Positions 1 through 7,443 of a stretch of 64,000 nucleotides of DNA are shown here, piece after piece. The notes under the pieces were generated by a model. It was not told the DNA's origin and did no database searches. It was given only the letters and a program-made list of their open reading frames with translations. The position numbers and the translations under genes were made by a program. This DNA comes from JAVBLP01 sp031553505 (GTDB lineage: Bacteria > Elusimicrobiota > Endomicrobiia > Endomicrobiales > Endomicrobiaceae). Where the stretch lies: contig JAVBLP010000014.1 of assembly GCA_031553505.1 (NCBI GenBank), forward strand, positions 1 to 64,000, written 5' to 3'. Position 1 is the first letter of the stretch. Every line of letters starts with the position of its first letter.

Positions 1-141
1 GAGATGGTGATGCCAGGCGACAATATAACGATGGATATAGAATTGATAATGCCTGTAGCGATGGAAACGCAGTTGAGATTTGCGATAAGAGAAGGCGGAA
101 GAACGGTCGGATCCGGTGTTGTTACGGAAATTTTGGACTAA
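1..141 (+). CDS. tuf: Elongation factor Tu, C-terminal 46 residues (partial)
   Basis: This is the 3' end of an EF-Tu gene whose start lies before the window. The visible residues include PGDNITMDIEL and RFAIREGGRTVGSGVVTEIL, the near-invariant end of domain III of EF-Tu, which carries aminoacyl-tRNA to the ribosome. The reading frame opens at base 1 and ends at TAA 139-141. It is followed after 34 bases by rpmG, the usual tuf-rpmG-trnW-secE-nusG order. The identification is secure; nothing can be said about the upstream part. Confidence 0.97.
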   Translation, partial: EMVMPGDNITMDIELIMPVAMETQLRFAIREGGRTVGSGVVTEILD

Positions 142-175
142 ATGATAAAGTAAATTAACTGGAGAAATACATAAG

Positions 176-328
176 ATGGCTGAGAGATTTATTATAACTA
201 TGGCGTGCAGCGTCTGCAAAAACAGAAACTACTATTTTGATAAAGGCAAAAAGCATGAAGGAAAGCTTGAGTTGAAAAAGTTCTGTAAAAATTGCGGAAA
301 ACGTACGGATCACAAAGAAACGAAATAG
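176..328 (+). CDS. rpmG: 50S ribosomal protein L33
   Basis: A 50-residue protein of the large ribosomal subunit, too short for most ORF filters. It starts MAERFIITMACSVCKNRNYY and has two CxxC pairs (C11/C14 and C37/C40), so it is the zinc-binding form of L33. A GGAG ribosome-binding site lies about 11 bases before the ATG at 176. It sits between tuf and the orphan EF-Tu-domain gene, in the position L33 holds in many genomes just before secE/nusG. The length matches the family (about 50 residues). Confidence 0.95.
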   Translation: MAERFIITMACSVCKNRNYYFDKGKKHEGKLELKKFCKNCGKRTDHKETK

Positions 329-347
329 TTTTTTGACAGGATAGTCT

Positions 348-716
348 ATGGTTTGTTTCGGCAAGTTATTTGGCAGGTCGAATTATATAGATAATGCGCT
401 GAAGATTATAGGTGATACAAAACAGTATTCTGAAAATGATTTTGAATCTTTTTCTTTTTCGATGAAAGTTGAACGGGTGTATGGTTTTTTAGGGATATTT
501 TCCACCGTTACGGGAAAAATAGAGAAAGGAAGTTTAAAAAAAGGCGATACTGTTAAAATAATGTCCGCAAAAGTTATTGATGCAAAAGTCAGCGATTTGA
601 CATTGTTGAATGAAGGCAAAGCCTGCCTTGAGGCTGTACCTGGCGATGAAGTTGATATACTTTTTTTAGGTATAAGGAAAAGCAGGATAAAACCCGGAAG
701 TTATATAGTTCGTTAA
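348..716 (+). CDS. Orphan EF-Tu domain II-like small protein
   Basis: A 122-residue protein with no GTPase domain. From about residue 36 it reads FSMKVERVYGFLGIFSTVTG, then KIEKGSLKKGDTV, then AVPGDEVDILFLGI and KPGSYIV, which follows the order of the beta-barrel domain II of EF-Tu-type translation factors (vedvf...GtvvtGriekG.lk.Gd.v ... a.aGd.v.l.lrGi). The first 35 residues are not recognised. It lies in the tuf-rpmG-secE-nusG string, 19 bases after rpmG, with an AGGA site before the ATG. It may derive from a partial copy of tuf or selB/infB. A role on the ribosome is only inferred. Confidence 0.7.
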   Translation: MVCFGKLFGRSNYIDNALKIIGDTKQYSENDFESFSFSMKVERVYGFLGIFSTVTGKIEKGSLKKGDTVKIMSAKVIDAKVSDLTLLNEGKACLEAVPGDEVDILFLGIRKSRIKPGSYIVR

Positions 717-734
717 CATTAATAAAAGAAGCTT

Positions 735-805
735 GGGGGCATAAGCTAACGGTAAACTGCTGGTCTCCAAAACCGGTTTTGGAGGTTCAAATCCTTCTGC
801 CCCCG
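735..805 (+). tRNA. trnW: tRNA-Trp (CCA anticodon)
   Basis: A 71-base cloverleaf. The acceptor stem GGGGGCA (735-741) pairs with TGCCCCC (798-804), and G805 is the discriminator. The anticodon stem CTGGT/ACCGG closes the loop CTCCAAA, giving anticodon CCA for tryptophan. The T arm is GGAGG/CCTTC around TTCAAAT. The D stem has one C-A mismatch. The terminal CCA is not encoded, so a CCA-adding enzyme is needed. Its place before secE is the common bacterial arrangement. Confidence 0.93.
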
Positions 806-840
806 CTTCTGCTTTAATATAAATAATACGAAGGTGTAAA

Positions 841-1029
841 ATGAATTTATTTAAAAGAGCCATCCAGTTTTTTAAAGAAGCATATTACGAGCTTACGAAA
901 GTAACATGGCTTGGAAGAAAAGAAGTAGTCGGAACGACTATTGTCACGGTAATTTTTATCATTATTATGTCAATTTTTGTAAGCGGCGTTGATTTAATTC
1001 TGGGCAGAATAATAGGCGTTATACTATAG
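841..1029 (+). CDS. secE: Preprotein translocase subunit SecE
   Basis: A 62-residue single-span SecE of the short type. SecE clamps SecY in the SecYEG protein-export channel of the inner membrane. The sequence shows the amphipathic cytosolic helix (FFKEAYYELTKVTWLGRKEV, residues about 11-30) with the conserved KVTWL/R-E motif, followed by one hydrophobic span (about residues 32-58, TIVTVIFIIIMSIFVSGVDLIL). It starts 35 bases after tRNA-Trp with a GAAGGT site and is followed 13 bases later by nusG, its usual partner gene. Confidence 0.95.
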   Translation: MNLFKRAIQFFKEAYYELTKVTWLGRKEVVGTTIVTVIFIIIMSIFVSGVDLILGRIIGVIL

Positions 1030-1042
1030 TTTGGGGTAAAAA

Positions 1043-1573
1043 ATGGCAAATCAATGGTACGTTGTACATACTTATTCCGGCCACGAAGACAAAGTAAAGA
1101 AAAGTCTTGAAATGGCTGTAGCAAATTTAAATATGCAGGATGTTATTTCCCAGATTCTTGTTCCTACCGAAGAAGTTGTTGAAGTTAAGCAGAACAAGAA
1201 GAGAATAAAGAAAAGAAAGTTCTATCCCGGATATGTTTTTGTGGAGATGACCGTAAATAATACCACCTACTGGCTTATAAGGAATACCGCGGGAGTCACA
1301 GGTTTTCTGGGTGGTGTCAAACCCGTTCCGATGGCACAGGATGAAGTCGCAAATCTTCTCAATACCATCGTTAACCCGGATGCTTCTAAACCAAGACCGG
1401 CGGTTTCTTTTGAGAAAGAAGAAAACGTACGTATTATTGAAGGCCCGTTCAAGCATTTTATCGGTATTGTTGAAGAAGTTAACCAGGAAAGAGGAAAACT
1501 CAAAGTCATGGTTACCATTTTTGGCAGGCCAACGCCGGTTGAACTTGATTTCTTACAAGTAGAAAAAATATAA
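1043..1573 (+). CDS. nusG: Transcription termination/antitermination protein NusG
   Basis: A 176-residue NusG that binds RNA polymerase, raises processivity and links transcription to Rho and ribosomes. The NGN domain starts with QWYVVHTYSGHEDKVKKSL and contains KFYPGYVFVEM. The C-terminal KOW domain (about residues 123-176) includes VRIIEGPFKHFIGIVEEV and ends TPVELDFLQVEKI. Length and motifs are standard, with no inserted domain. It is cotranscribed with secE (13-base gap) and rplK (27-base gap). Confidence 0.97.
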   Translation: MANQWYVVHTYSGHEDKVKKSLEMAVANLNMQDVISQILVPTEEVVEVKQNKKRIKKRKFYPGYVFVEMTVNNTTYWLIRNTAGVTGFLGGVKPVPMAQDEVANLLNTIVNPDASKPRPAVSFEKEENVRIIEGPFKHFIGIVEEVNQERGKLKVMVTIFGRPTPVELDFLQVEKI

Positions 1574-1600
1574 GCAGTTTAATTAATAGGAGTAAATAAA

Positions 1601-2035
1601 ATGGCCCCAAAGAAAGTAAAAGCAATGATTAAATTACAGATTCCCGCAGGCGCTGCAAATCCTGCTCCTCCTGTAGGTCCGGCACTAGGACAGCAGGGAG
1701 TAAATATTATGGATTTCTGTAAGCAGTTTAATGAAAGAACCAAAAAAACAGAACAAGGTATGACTATACCGGTTGTTATAACTGTGTACGAAGACAGATC
1801 ATTTACGTTTATAACAAAGATGCCGCCTGTCGCGTCTTTGGTTAAGAAAGCCGCGGGTGTTGCAAAAGCTTCCGGAGTTCCTAACAGAAATAAAGTCGGA
1901 AAACTTACCTCGAAGCAGGTAGAAGAAATAGCCCAGCAGAAAATGCCTGATTTGAACGCTAACGGCGATATCAAAGCCGCAAAGCTTATGGTTGAGGGTA
2001 CTGCAAGAAGTATGGGTATCGACGTAGAAAAATAA
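1601..2035 (+). CDS. rplK: 50S ribosomal protein L11
   Basis: L11 of 144 residues. It forms the GTPase-associated centre of the 50S subunit with 23S rRNA. It carries the conserved proline-rich N-terminus (KLQIPAGAANPAPPVGPALG) and the C-terminal RNA-binding domain ending TARSMGIDVEK. The AGGAG site is 10 bases before the ATG. The stop at 2035 is followed at once by a palindromic repeat element and then an apparent L1-binding leader before rplA, so rplK and rplA are separated by 189 bases of structured sequence. Confidence 0.98.
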   Translation: MAPKKVKAMIKLQIPAGAANPAPPVGPALGQQGVNIMDFCKQFNERTKKTEQGMTIPVVITVYEDRSFTFITKMPPVASLVKKAAGVAKASGVPNRNKVGKLTSKQVEEIAQQKMPDLNANGDIKAAKLMVEGTARSMGIDVEK

Positions 2036-2144
2036 TTTACGCTTTGTCTTTTGAGTTTATGCTTTTTCAAAGCCAAGCTCATTTAGGTTCTTCCTAAACT
2101 TCGCTTGTCTCTTTAGCGCCTAAACACAAAATACTTCGCGTAAA
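2036..2144 (+). repeat. Stop-proximal palindromic repeat, copy A (after rplK)
   Basis: A 109-bp imperfect palindrome that begins one base after the rplK stop. The ends are a perfect 7-bp inverted repeat, TTTACGC (2036-2042) and GCGTAAA (2138-2144). Inside, TTTTGAGTTTA pairs with TAAACACAAAA with one mismatch. An inner stem CAAGC-TCA-TTTAGG closes with CCTAAA-CTTC-GCTTG. The same layout recurs behind dnaK, pstB and argG, with different stem bases but the same TCA/CTTC internal loop in the dnaK and pstB copies. The strand given is that of the upstream gene. Confidence 0.7.
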
Positions 2145-2163
2145 GAATAAATAAAACAGAATT

Positions 2164-2218
2164 GTGGGAGCCGGTCTTTGAAGTGAAGTTGCTACGACGC
2201 GGCGCGTAACCACGGGAG
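2164..2218 (+). promoter_or_regulatory. Putative L1 autoregulatory leader mimicking the 23S L1 site
   Basis: The leader of rplA contains GTGGGAG (2164-2170), then CTTTGAAGTG (2176-2185), then GACGC (2196-2200). These appear in the same order as in the L1-stalk region (helices 76-78) of 23S rRNA as I remember it for E. coli (GGUGGGAGGCUUUGAAGUG...GACGCC). GTGG 2164-2167 can pair with CCAC 2210-2213, which directly touches the GGGAG ribosome-binding site of rplA (2214-2218). Excess L1 bound here would cover that site. Known: L1 represses its own mRNA through rRNA mimicry. The exact structure was not computed. Confidence 0.65.
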
Positions 2219-2224
2219 AAAAAA

Positions 2225-2902
2225 ATGGGAAAAAGACTTAACGAAGCATTAAAACTGGTAGACAAAAGCAAAGTTTATACGCTTAATGAAGCGGCAGACC
2301 TTGTAAAGCAGACTGCAAAAGCAAAATTTGACGAAACCGTAGAATTGCACATAAGGCTCGGGATCGATCCTAAGCAGAGCGATCAGATTGTCAGAGGAAC
2401 GGTAACCCTTCCTCACGGCATCGGCAAAACAAGAAAAGTTGCAGTTTTGGCTAAGGGCGAAAAACAGAAAGAAGCTGAAAACGCCGGCGCGGATAAAGTC
2501 GGTTTTGAAGATTTGATAGAAGAAATATCTAAAGGCACGCTTGATTTTGATATTTTGGTTGCTACGCCTGACGTTATGAAAGATTTAAGCAAAGTTGCAA
2601 AGATATTGGGGCCTAAAGGCCTTATGCCTAATCCTAAATCCGGAACAGTAACGTTTGAAATAGGCACGGCGGTTAAAGAACTTAAAAAAGGAAGAGTTGA
2701 ATATAAAAATGATTCTTTTGGAATTATTCACGTCCCAGTCGGCAAAGTTTCATTTGATAAAGAAAAGCTTGTTGATAATATAAAAACTTTGGTGGAAGCG
2801 GTAGCTAAAGCGAAACCTTCAAGCTCAAAAGGCCAGTATATGAAAAGCGTTTCAATCTCTTCAACTATGGGGCCCGGGATTTTTGTAGACCAGAAAATGT
2901 AA
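2225..2902 (+). CDS. rplA: 50S ribosomal protein L1
   Basis: L1 of 225 residues, builder of the L1 stalk that helps move deacylated tRNA out of the ribosome, and a translational repressor of its own mRNA in bacteria studied. Conserved blocks are HIRLGIDPKQSDQIVRGTV, LPHGIGKTRKVAV, LGPKGLMPNPKSGTVT and the C-terminal SSTMGPGI. The start follows GGGAG by six bases. It is followed by a strong terminator, and rplJ-rplL-rpoBC, which commonly come next, are absent here. Confidence 0.98.
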   Translation: MGKRLNEALKLVDKSKVYTLNEAADLVKQTAKAKFDETVELHIRLGIDPKQSDQIVRGTVTLPHGIGKTRKVAVLAKGEKQKEAENAGADKVGFEDLIEEISKGTLDFDILVATPDVMKDLSKVAKILGPKGLMPNPKSGTVTFEIGTAVKELKKGRVEYKNDSFGIIHVPVGKVSFDKEKLVDNIKTLVEAVAKAKPSSSKGQYMKSVSISSTMGPGIFVDQKM

Positions 2903-2922
2903 GAGTATTTATAAAAATAACC

Positions 2923-2958
2923 AAAAGACCGCTGCTCTAATAAAGCAGCGGTCTTTTC
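2923..2958 (+). terminator. Rho-independent terminator after rplA
   Basis: A 14-bp perfect stem AAAAGACCGCTGCT (2923-2936) / AGCAGCGGTCTTTT (2944-2957) with a 7-base loop and a run of Ts. It closes the secE-nusG-rplK-rplA unit. Confidence 0.92.
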
Positions 2959-2982
2959 TATGAAAAATAAGTTCGGTAAAAT

Positions 2983-3011
2983 TTGTATAATCCCGCATTA
3001 ATTGGTATAAT
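2983..3011 (+). promoter_or_regulatory. Putative sigma-70 promoter for the rimP-nusA-infB operon
   Basis: TTGTAT (2983-2988) and TATAAT (3006-3011) are spaced by 17 bases. A second TATAAT lies at 2986-2991. The start point would be near 3018, only a few bases before the hairpin at 3022-3044. Motif-based call. Confidence 0.55.
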
Positions 3012-3021
3012 AACCGCAGTT

Positions 3022-3050
3022 AAGGCGGCTATTTTAGCCGCCTTTTATTT
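3022..3050 (+). terminator. Leader hairpin/attenuator before rimP
   Basis: A perfect 9-bp stem AAGGCGGCT (3022-3030) / AGCCGCCTT (3036-3044) with loop ATTTT is followed by TTATTTTT. It has the form of an intrinsic terminator but lies between the putative promoter and the rimP ribosome-binding site, so it may attenuate the operon or act as a second terminator for transcripts arriving from rplA. NusA, encoded downstream, stimulates termination at hairpins, so feedback is conceivable; that is inference. Confidence 0.6.
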
Positions 3051-3065
3051 TTGATAGAAGGTAAA

Positions 3066-3524
3066 ATGACCAATAAAGCTAAAGAAATTGAAGATTTATT
3101 AACTCCTGCGGCGGTAAGTTACGGCATGGAAATAGTTGACGTACAGTATGTCAAAGAAGACGGCAGCTGGATAGCGCGCGTTTTTATAGACAAAGACGGC
3201 GGAATTATGATGAGCGACTGTGAAGAGATGAGCAATATATTCGGAGCCGTTTTAGATGAAGCCGATATATTAAATGATTCTTATGTTTTGGAAATTTCTT
3301 CGCCCGGGCTTAACAGGGCGCTCAAAAACGAAAAAGCTTTTAAGCGTTTTTTAGGCAGCAAAGTAAAAATACAGACTTTTAACCCTATAAACAACCAGAA
3401 AAATTTCTTAGGCGAGCTTCTTGCGTTTGATTGCGGAAAAGTAACGCTTGACGATGTGACCAAGGGAAAGGTAATAATAGATTTTACGGATATAAAAAAA
3501 GCAAATTTGGAAACGGATATATAG
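3066..3524 (+). CDS. rimP: Ribosome maturation factor RimP
   Basis: A 152-residue RimP, needed for assembly of the 30S subunit. It shows the family hallmarks VDVQYVKEDGSWIARVFIDKDGG and ISSPGLNRALK, followed by the SH3-like C-terminal domain with GELLAF and IDFTDIKKANLE. I chose ATG 3066, preceded by AGAAGG, over an in-frame TTG at 3051. It is the first gene of rimP-nusA-infB-rbfA, with nusA 23 bases downstream. Confidence 0.94.
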   Translation: MTNKAKEIEDLLTPAAVSYGMEIVDVQYVKEDGSWIARVFIDKDGGIMMSDCEEMSNIFGAVLDEADILNDSYVLEISSPGLNRALKNEKAFKRFLGSKVKIQTFNPINNQKNFLGELLAFDCGKVTLDDVTKGKVIIDFTDIKKANLETDI

Positions 3525-3547
3525 TCCGAATTTAACGGAGGAAGAAA

Positions 3548-4801
3548 ATGTCAGAAAAGAGCGAGCTCATGATGGCTCTTGAGCAGATTGAGAAAGACAA
3601 GAAAATCAGAAAGGAAGATATTTTAACGGTTATCGAAAACGCGCTTGTGTCGGCTTACAAAAAGCACGTCGGTAAAAACGTTAACGTTGAAGCAAAAGTT
3701 GATCCGGATACGGGTGAAATGGCTGCGAGCGTTATTAAAACGGTTGTTAAAGACGTAACGAATCCCCTGCTTGAAATCAGCGCGCAGGATGCAAAAAAAC
3801 TCGGGAAAGACAATGAAATCGGCTCCGAAGTAAAGATTCCTTTAGATACTCAGGATTTTTCAAGGATAGCCGCGCAGACCGCAAAGCAGGTTATAGTCCA
3901 GAAAATAAGGGAATCTGAAAGGGATTCTCTTTATGACGAAATGAAGGAAAAAGTCGGCCAGATAGTTAACGGCGTTATATACCGCATAGCAAATAAAAAT
4001 ATCATCGTTGATTTGGGCAAAACCGAAGCGATACTTCCCGTCAGCGAGCAGGTATTCAGGGAAAAGTTTAACGTGGGCCAGCATATAAAAGCGGTAATAA
4101 TAAAAGTTGATAAAAACATTAAAGGGCCCTCTACGGTTTTATCGCGTGCCAGCACCGAACTCGTAAAAAGGCTTTTTGAGCTTGAAGTTCCTGAAATATA
4201 CGAAAAAGTCGTAGAAATAGTTAATATCGTAAGAGACCCTGGAATGAGGACAAAGGTTTCCGTAATGTCTCACAATCCTAAAGTTGACCCCGTAGGCGCT
4301 TGCGTAGGCGTTAAAGGCGCGCGCGTGAAGCCTATTATAGATGAATTAAGAGGCGAAAGAATAGATTTAATACCTTATTCAATCGATCCGGTTAAATATA
4401 TTTCGTCAGCTTTAGCTCCGGCTAAAGTTATATCAGTGGTAATCGTTTCTGAAGAAGAAAAGAAAGCGGAAATTATGGTTACAGATGACATGTTGTCGCT
4501 TGCTATCGGAAAAAACGGACATAATGTAAGGCTTGCCGCTAAACTTACCGGCTGGCACATTGACGTAAAATCCGAAGGGCAGAAAAAGCAGGAAAGCGAA
4601 GCAAAAGCGGAAAGACAGACGGAAGCGCTTGAAAAGCTTGAAGGTATAGGTGAAAAAACTATCGAAGTGCTTGTAAAAGCGGGTTTTTCAGACATAGCAA
4701 AGCTGACGCAGCTTACCGTTGAAGATTTAACGACGCTTCCCGGAATAGGCCCTAAAACGGCTGAAAAAATTATCGAAGCGGCAAAAAAAAGTATTTCTTA
4801 A
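3548..4801 (+). CDS. nusA: Transcription termination/antitermination protein NusA
   Basis: NusA of 417 residues, an RNA polymerase-bound factor that acts on pausing, termination and antitermination. It has the N-terminal polymerase-binding domain, an S1 domain (about 130-200, VGQIVNGVIYRIANKNIIVDLG), KH1 and KH2 (about 225-345, with VGACVGVKGARV and LAIGKNGHNVRLAAKLTGW), and a C-terminal helix-hairpin-helix region (LEGIGEKTIEVLVKAG, LPGIGPKTAEKI). It is shorter than the E. coli protein because it lacks the doubled acidic repeat. GGAGG precedes the ATG. Confidence 0.97.
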   Translation: MSEKSELMMALEQIEKDKKIRKEDILTVIENALVSAYKKHVGKNVNVEAKVDPDTGEMAASVIKTVVKDVTNPLLEISAQDAKKLGKDNEIGSEVKIPLDTQDFSRIAAQTAKQVIVQKIRESERDSLYDEMKEKVGQIVNGVIYRIANKNIIVDLGKTEAILPVSEQVFREKFNVGQHIKAVIIKVDKNIKGPSTVLSRASTELVKRLFELEVPEIYEKVVEIVNIVRDPGMRTKVSVMSHNPKVDPVGACVGVKGARVKPIIDELRGERIDLIPYSIDPVKYISSALAPAKVISVVIVSEEEKKAEIMVTDDMLSLAIGKNGHNVRLAAKLTGWHIDVKSEGQKKQESEAKAERQTEALEKLEGIGEKTIEVLVKAGFSDIAKLTQLTVEDLTTLPGIGPKTAEKIIEAAKKSIS

Positions 4802-4829
4802 TATTTAAAGCAGAGGGGAAAAGACGCTT

Positions 4830-7082
4830 ATGCCAATAAAACAAACAAAAACAAAAGATTCTGATAAGGAAAAGGCCGTAAAGAAAAAAACGGCTGTTGT
4901 AAAAACCAAAGATACTACGGCAAAAAAGAAAACGCCAAAGACAGCATCTGCAGCTGCTGAAAAAAAGACAGTTAAAGCCAAAGCTGCGCCAAAAAAAGCC
5001 GCTGCGGTGAAAACAGAATCAAAAACAGCTAAAGCTAAAACGGCAAAAACCCCTGCTGCGCCGAAGAAAGCTGCTATTAAAAAACCTGTTATTGAAGAAA
5101 AGAAGCCAGTTATAGAGCAAAAACCAGTTGAAGAAATTAAACCGGAAGCTGTAAAGCCTCCGGAACCAAAACCGGAACCGGTATTGCCTAAAAAACAGGA
5201 ACAGCCTGCTACGCCTGTCATAAAACCAGTTGTTGAAGAAAAAAAGCCTCAGCCTGTGCAGCAACAGCCTGCGCAACCAAAAAGGGAAGAGGCTCCAAAA
5301 GAAGAAAAGCCTTCCCCCGCGGCACCTCAGTTTATAGGCGCAATACAGATAAACGAATTGATAACGGTCAGAGATTTAGCTGAAAAAATGAAACTTAAAG
5401 TAGGCGATGTTTTGAAAAAGCTTCTTTCGATGGGAAGCCTTGCCACCATAAACCAGCGTCTTGACACGGATACAGCCATTCTTTTGGCTAATGAATTCGG
5501 ATATGACGCAAAGCTTTCTTCAATTTATTCAGAAGAAGCGGCATCGGAAGAAACAGAAGACCCTGCGAAATTAAAACTGCGTTCCCCGGTGGTTACAATT
5601 ATGGGTCACGTGGACCACGGCAAAACATCTTTGCTTGACGCAATCAGAAGCAGCCATGTCGCGGAAGGCGAACACGGCGGGATAACGCAGCATATCGGCG
5701 CATATAAAGTAAAATCGCCAAACGGCGGATATATAACGTTTCTTGATACTCCCGGCCACGAAGCTTTTACGGCAATGCGTTCAAGAGGCGCGCAGGTTAC
5801 GGACATTGTGGTGTTGGTTGTTTCGGCTACGGACGGCGTAATGCCTCAAACCATAGAAGCGATAAACCACGCGAAGGCTGCTAATGTGCCTATAATAGTT
5901 GCGGTCAATAAAATTGATTTGCCGACATCGGATCCGCAGAAAATAAGGCAGGAATTGAGCAATTTCGGACTTTTGCCCGAAGAGTGGGGCGGCGATATAA
6001 TTATGGTTGATATCTCTGCGAAACAGAGAATGAATATAGATGCTTTGCTTGATATGATTTTGCTTAAAGCAGAGATGATGGAATTGAAAGCAGACCCGGA
6101 CAGGAAAGCCGAAGGCATTGTTGTAGAAGCAAAACTTGACTCAAGAAAAGGCCCAGTAGCTACTCTGCTTGTCCAGAAAGGGACTTTGAGAATCGGCGAT
6201 AATCTTGTAATCGGCACCACTTACGGCAAAGTAAGGGCCATGGCTGACGAGTACGGCAAAAGATTTAATGAAGCTCCTCCCAGTTCGCCTGTTGAAGTTT
6301 TAGGGATAAACGAACCTCCTCAGGCAGGCGATAAGTTTGTAGTTGTCGATCACGAATCGCAGGCAAGGGAAATCGCGCAGTCCAGAAAAGAGAAAGTTAA
6401 AGCAGCGGCGTTAAAACCAAGGCATCATCTCTCTCTTGCCGATATCAGCACCGGAAAAACAAAAGATTTGAGAATAATATTGAAAGCTGACGTCCAGGGT
6501 TCTTTAGGCGCTTTATGCGACGCGTTGGAAAGAATGTCCACCGCCGAAATAAGCCTTAAAATAATTCACAGGGGCGCCGGTTCAATAACCGAATCAGACG
6601 TCGCTTTGGCGGTAGCTTCAGACGCTTTGATCGTAGGCTTTAACTTAAGGCCGGATGCCGCTGTTGAAAAACTCGCGGAAGGGGAAGGCGTAAGCATAAA
6701 CGTTTACAGAATTATTTATGATTTGATAGCGGACGTAAAAGCCGCCATGGAAGGTTTGCTTGACCCTGATATGAAAGAAAAAATACTCGGAAAAGCAGTC
6801 GTTAAACAGGTGTTTAAGCTTTCAAGCCACGGTACTATAAGCGGCTGTTCCGTTATTGACGGAAAGATTCAAAGAGGGGCAAAAGTAAGGCTTTTAAGGG
6901 ACAATGTAATTGTTTTTGAAGGCAACATTTCTTCTTTGAAGAGATTTAAAGATGACGTAAGGGAAGTGGAAAAAGGCTATGAATGCGGCATAGGTCTTGA
7001 AAATTTTTCAGATATTAAACAGGGCGACATCATAGAAAACTTTACTACAGAAAAAATCGCAAGGAAATTGGAAGAGAATTAA
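4830..7082 (+). CDS. infB: Translation initiation factor IF-2
   Basis: IF-2 of 750 residues, the GTPase that brings initiator tRNA to the 30S subunit. Residues 1-165 form a long low-complexity tail rich in Lys, Ala and Pro. The IF2-N domain follows (about 172-225, VRDLAEKMKLKVGDVLKKLL). The G domain carries G1 GHVDHGKT (259-266), DTPGHEAF and NKID (360-363). Domains II to IV follow with the fMet-tRNA-binding end. Repetitive AAA and GCT/GCA codons in the tail give false long ORFs on the other strand. It is followed by rbfA after two bases. Confidence 0.98.
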   Translation: MPIKQTKTKDSDKEKAVKKKTAVVKTKDTTAKKKTPKTASAAAEKKTVKAKAAPKKAAAVKTESKTAKAKTAKTPAAPKKAAIKKPVIEEKKPVIEQKPVEEIKPEAVKPPEPKPEPVLPKKQEQPATPVIKPVVEEKKPQPVQQQPAQPKREEAPKEEKPSPAAPQFIGAIQINELITVRDLAEKMKLKVGDVLKKLLSMGSLATINQRLDTDTAILLANEFGYDAKLSSIYSEEAASEETEDPAKLKLRSPVVTIMGHVDHGKTSLLDAIRSSHVAEGEHGGITQHIGAYKVKSPNGGYITFLDTPGHEAFTAMRSRGAQVTDIVVLVVSATDGVMPQTIEAINHAKAANVPIIVAVNKIDLPTSDPQKIRQELSNFGLLPEEWGGDIIMVDISAKQRMNIDALLDMILLKAEMMELKADPDRKAEGIVVEAKLDSRKGPVATLLVQKGTLRIGDNLVIGTTYGKVRAMADEYGKRFNEAPPSSPVEVLGINEPPQAGDKFVVVDHESQAREIAQSRKEKVKAAALKPRHHLSLADISTGKTKDLRIILKADVQGSLGALCDALERMSTAEISLKIIHRGAGSITESDVALAVASDALIVGFNLRPDAAVEKLAEGEGVSINVYRIIYDLIADVKAAMEGLLDPDMKEKILGKAVVKQVFKLSSHGTISGCSVIDGKIQRGAKVRLLRDNVIVFEGNISSLKRFKDDVREVEKGYECGIGLENFSDIKQGDIIENFTTEKIARKLEEN

Positions 7083-7084
7083 TT

Positions 7085-7441
7085 ATGGCATTAGCGTATA
7101 AGCGTTCAACAAGGGTAGGCACTCTTATATTTCGCGAAATATCCGATATCGTCAGGCAGATGAGAGATCTTGACGCCGGACTTGTAACCGTTATGGGCGT
7201 CAAGCTTACTGACGATTTACAAAGCTGCAGGGTATTTTATTCCGTTTTCGGCAGCGAAGAAGATAAAAAGAGAGCTGCGGAGATTTTGGACAAAAGCACG
7301 AAAGAAGTAAGGCATCAGATAGCGCAGCGTTTAAATCTCAGGCGCACTCCTGTCATTATGTTTGTCTATGACGATACTAATGAAAATGCCTCAAAGGTTT
7401 TTGATTTGTTAAAGAAAATCGAAGATGAAGAGAAGGAATAA
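7085..7441 (+). CDS. rbfA: Ribosome-binding factor A
   Basis: RbfA of 118 residues, a KH-fold protein that matures the 5' end of 16S rRNA on the 30S subunit. It shows YKRSTRVGTLIFREISDIV at the start, then VTVMGVKLTDDLQSCRVFYSV and the basic RHQIAQRLNLRRTPVIMFVYDDT block. It starts two bases after infB and ends two bases before nrnA, consistent with one operon. Confidence 0.96.
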   Translation: MALAYKRSTRVGTLIFREISDIVRQMRDLDAGLVTVMGVKLTDDLQSCRVFYSVFGSEEDKKRAAEILDKSTKEVRHQIAQRLNLRRTPVIMFVYDDTNENASKVFDLLKKIEDEEKE

Positions 7442-7443
7442 TA

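Noticed and set aside
4805..5276. Long minus-strand frames opposite the start of infB
   Set aside because: They mirror the Lys/Ala/Pro-rich low-complexity tail of IF-2; composition is Phe/Gly/Ser- or Arg/Phe-rich with no signals, while the + frame is an unmistakable IF-2.
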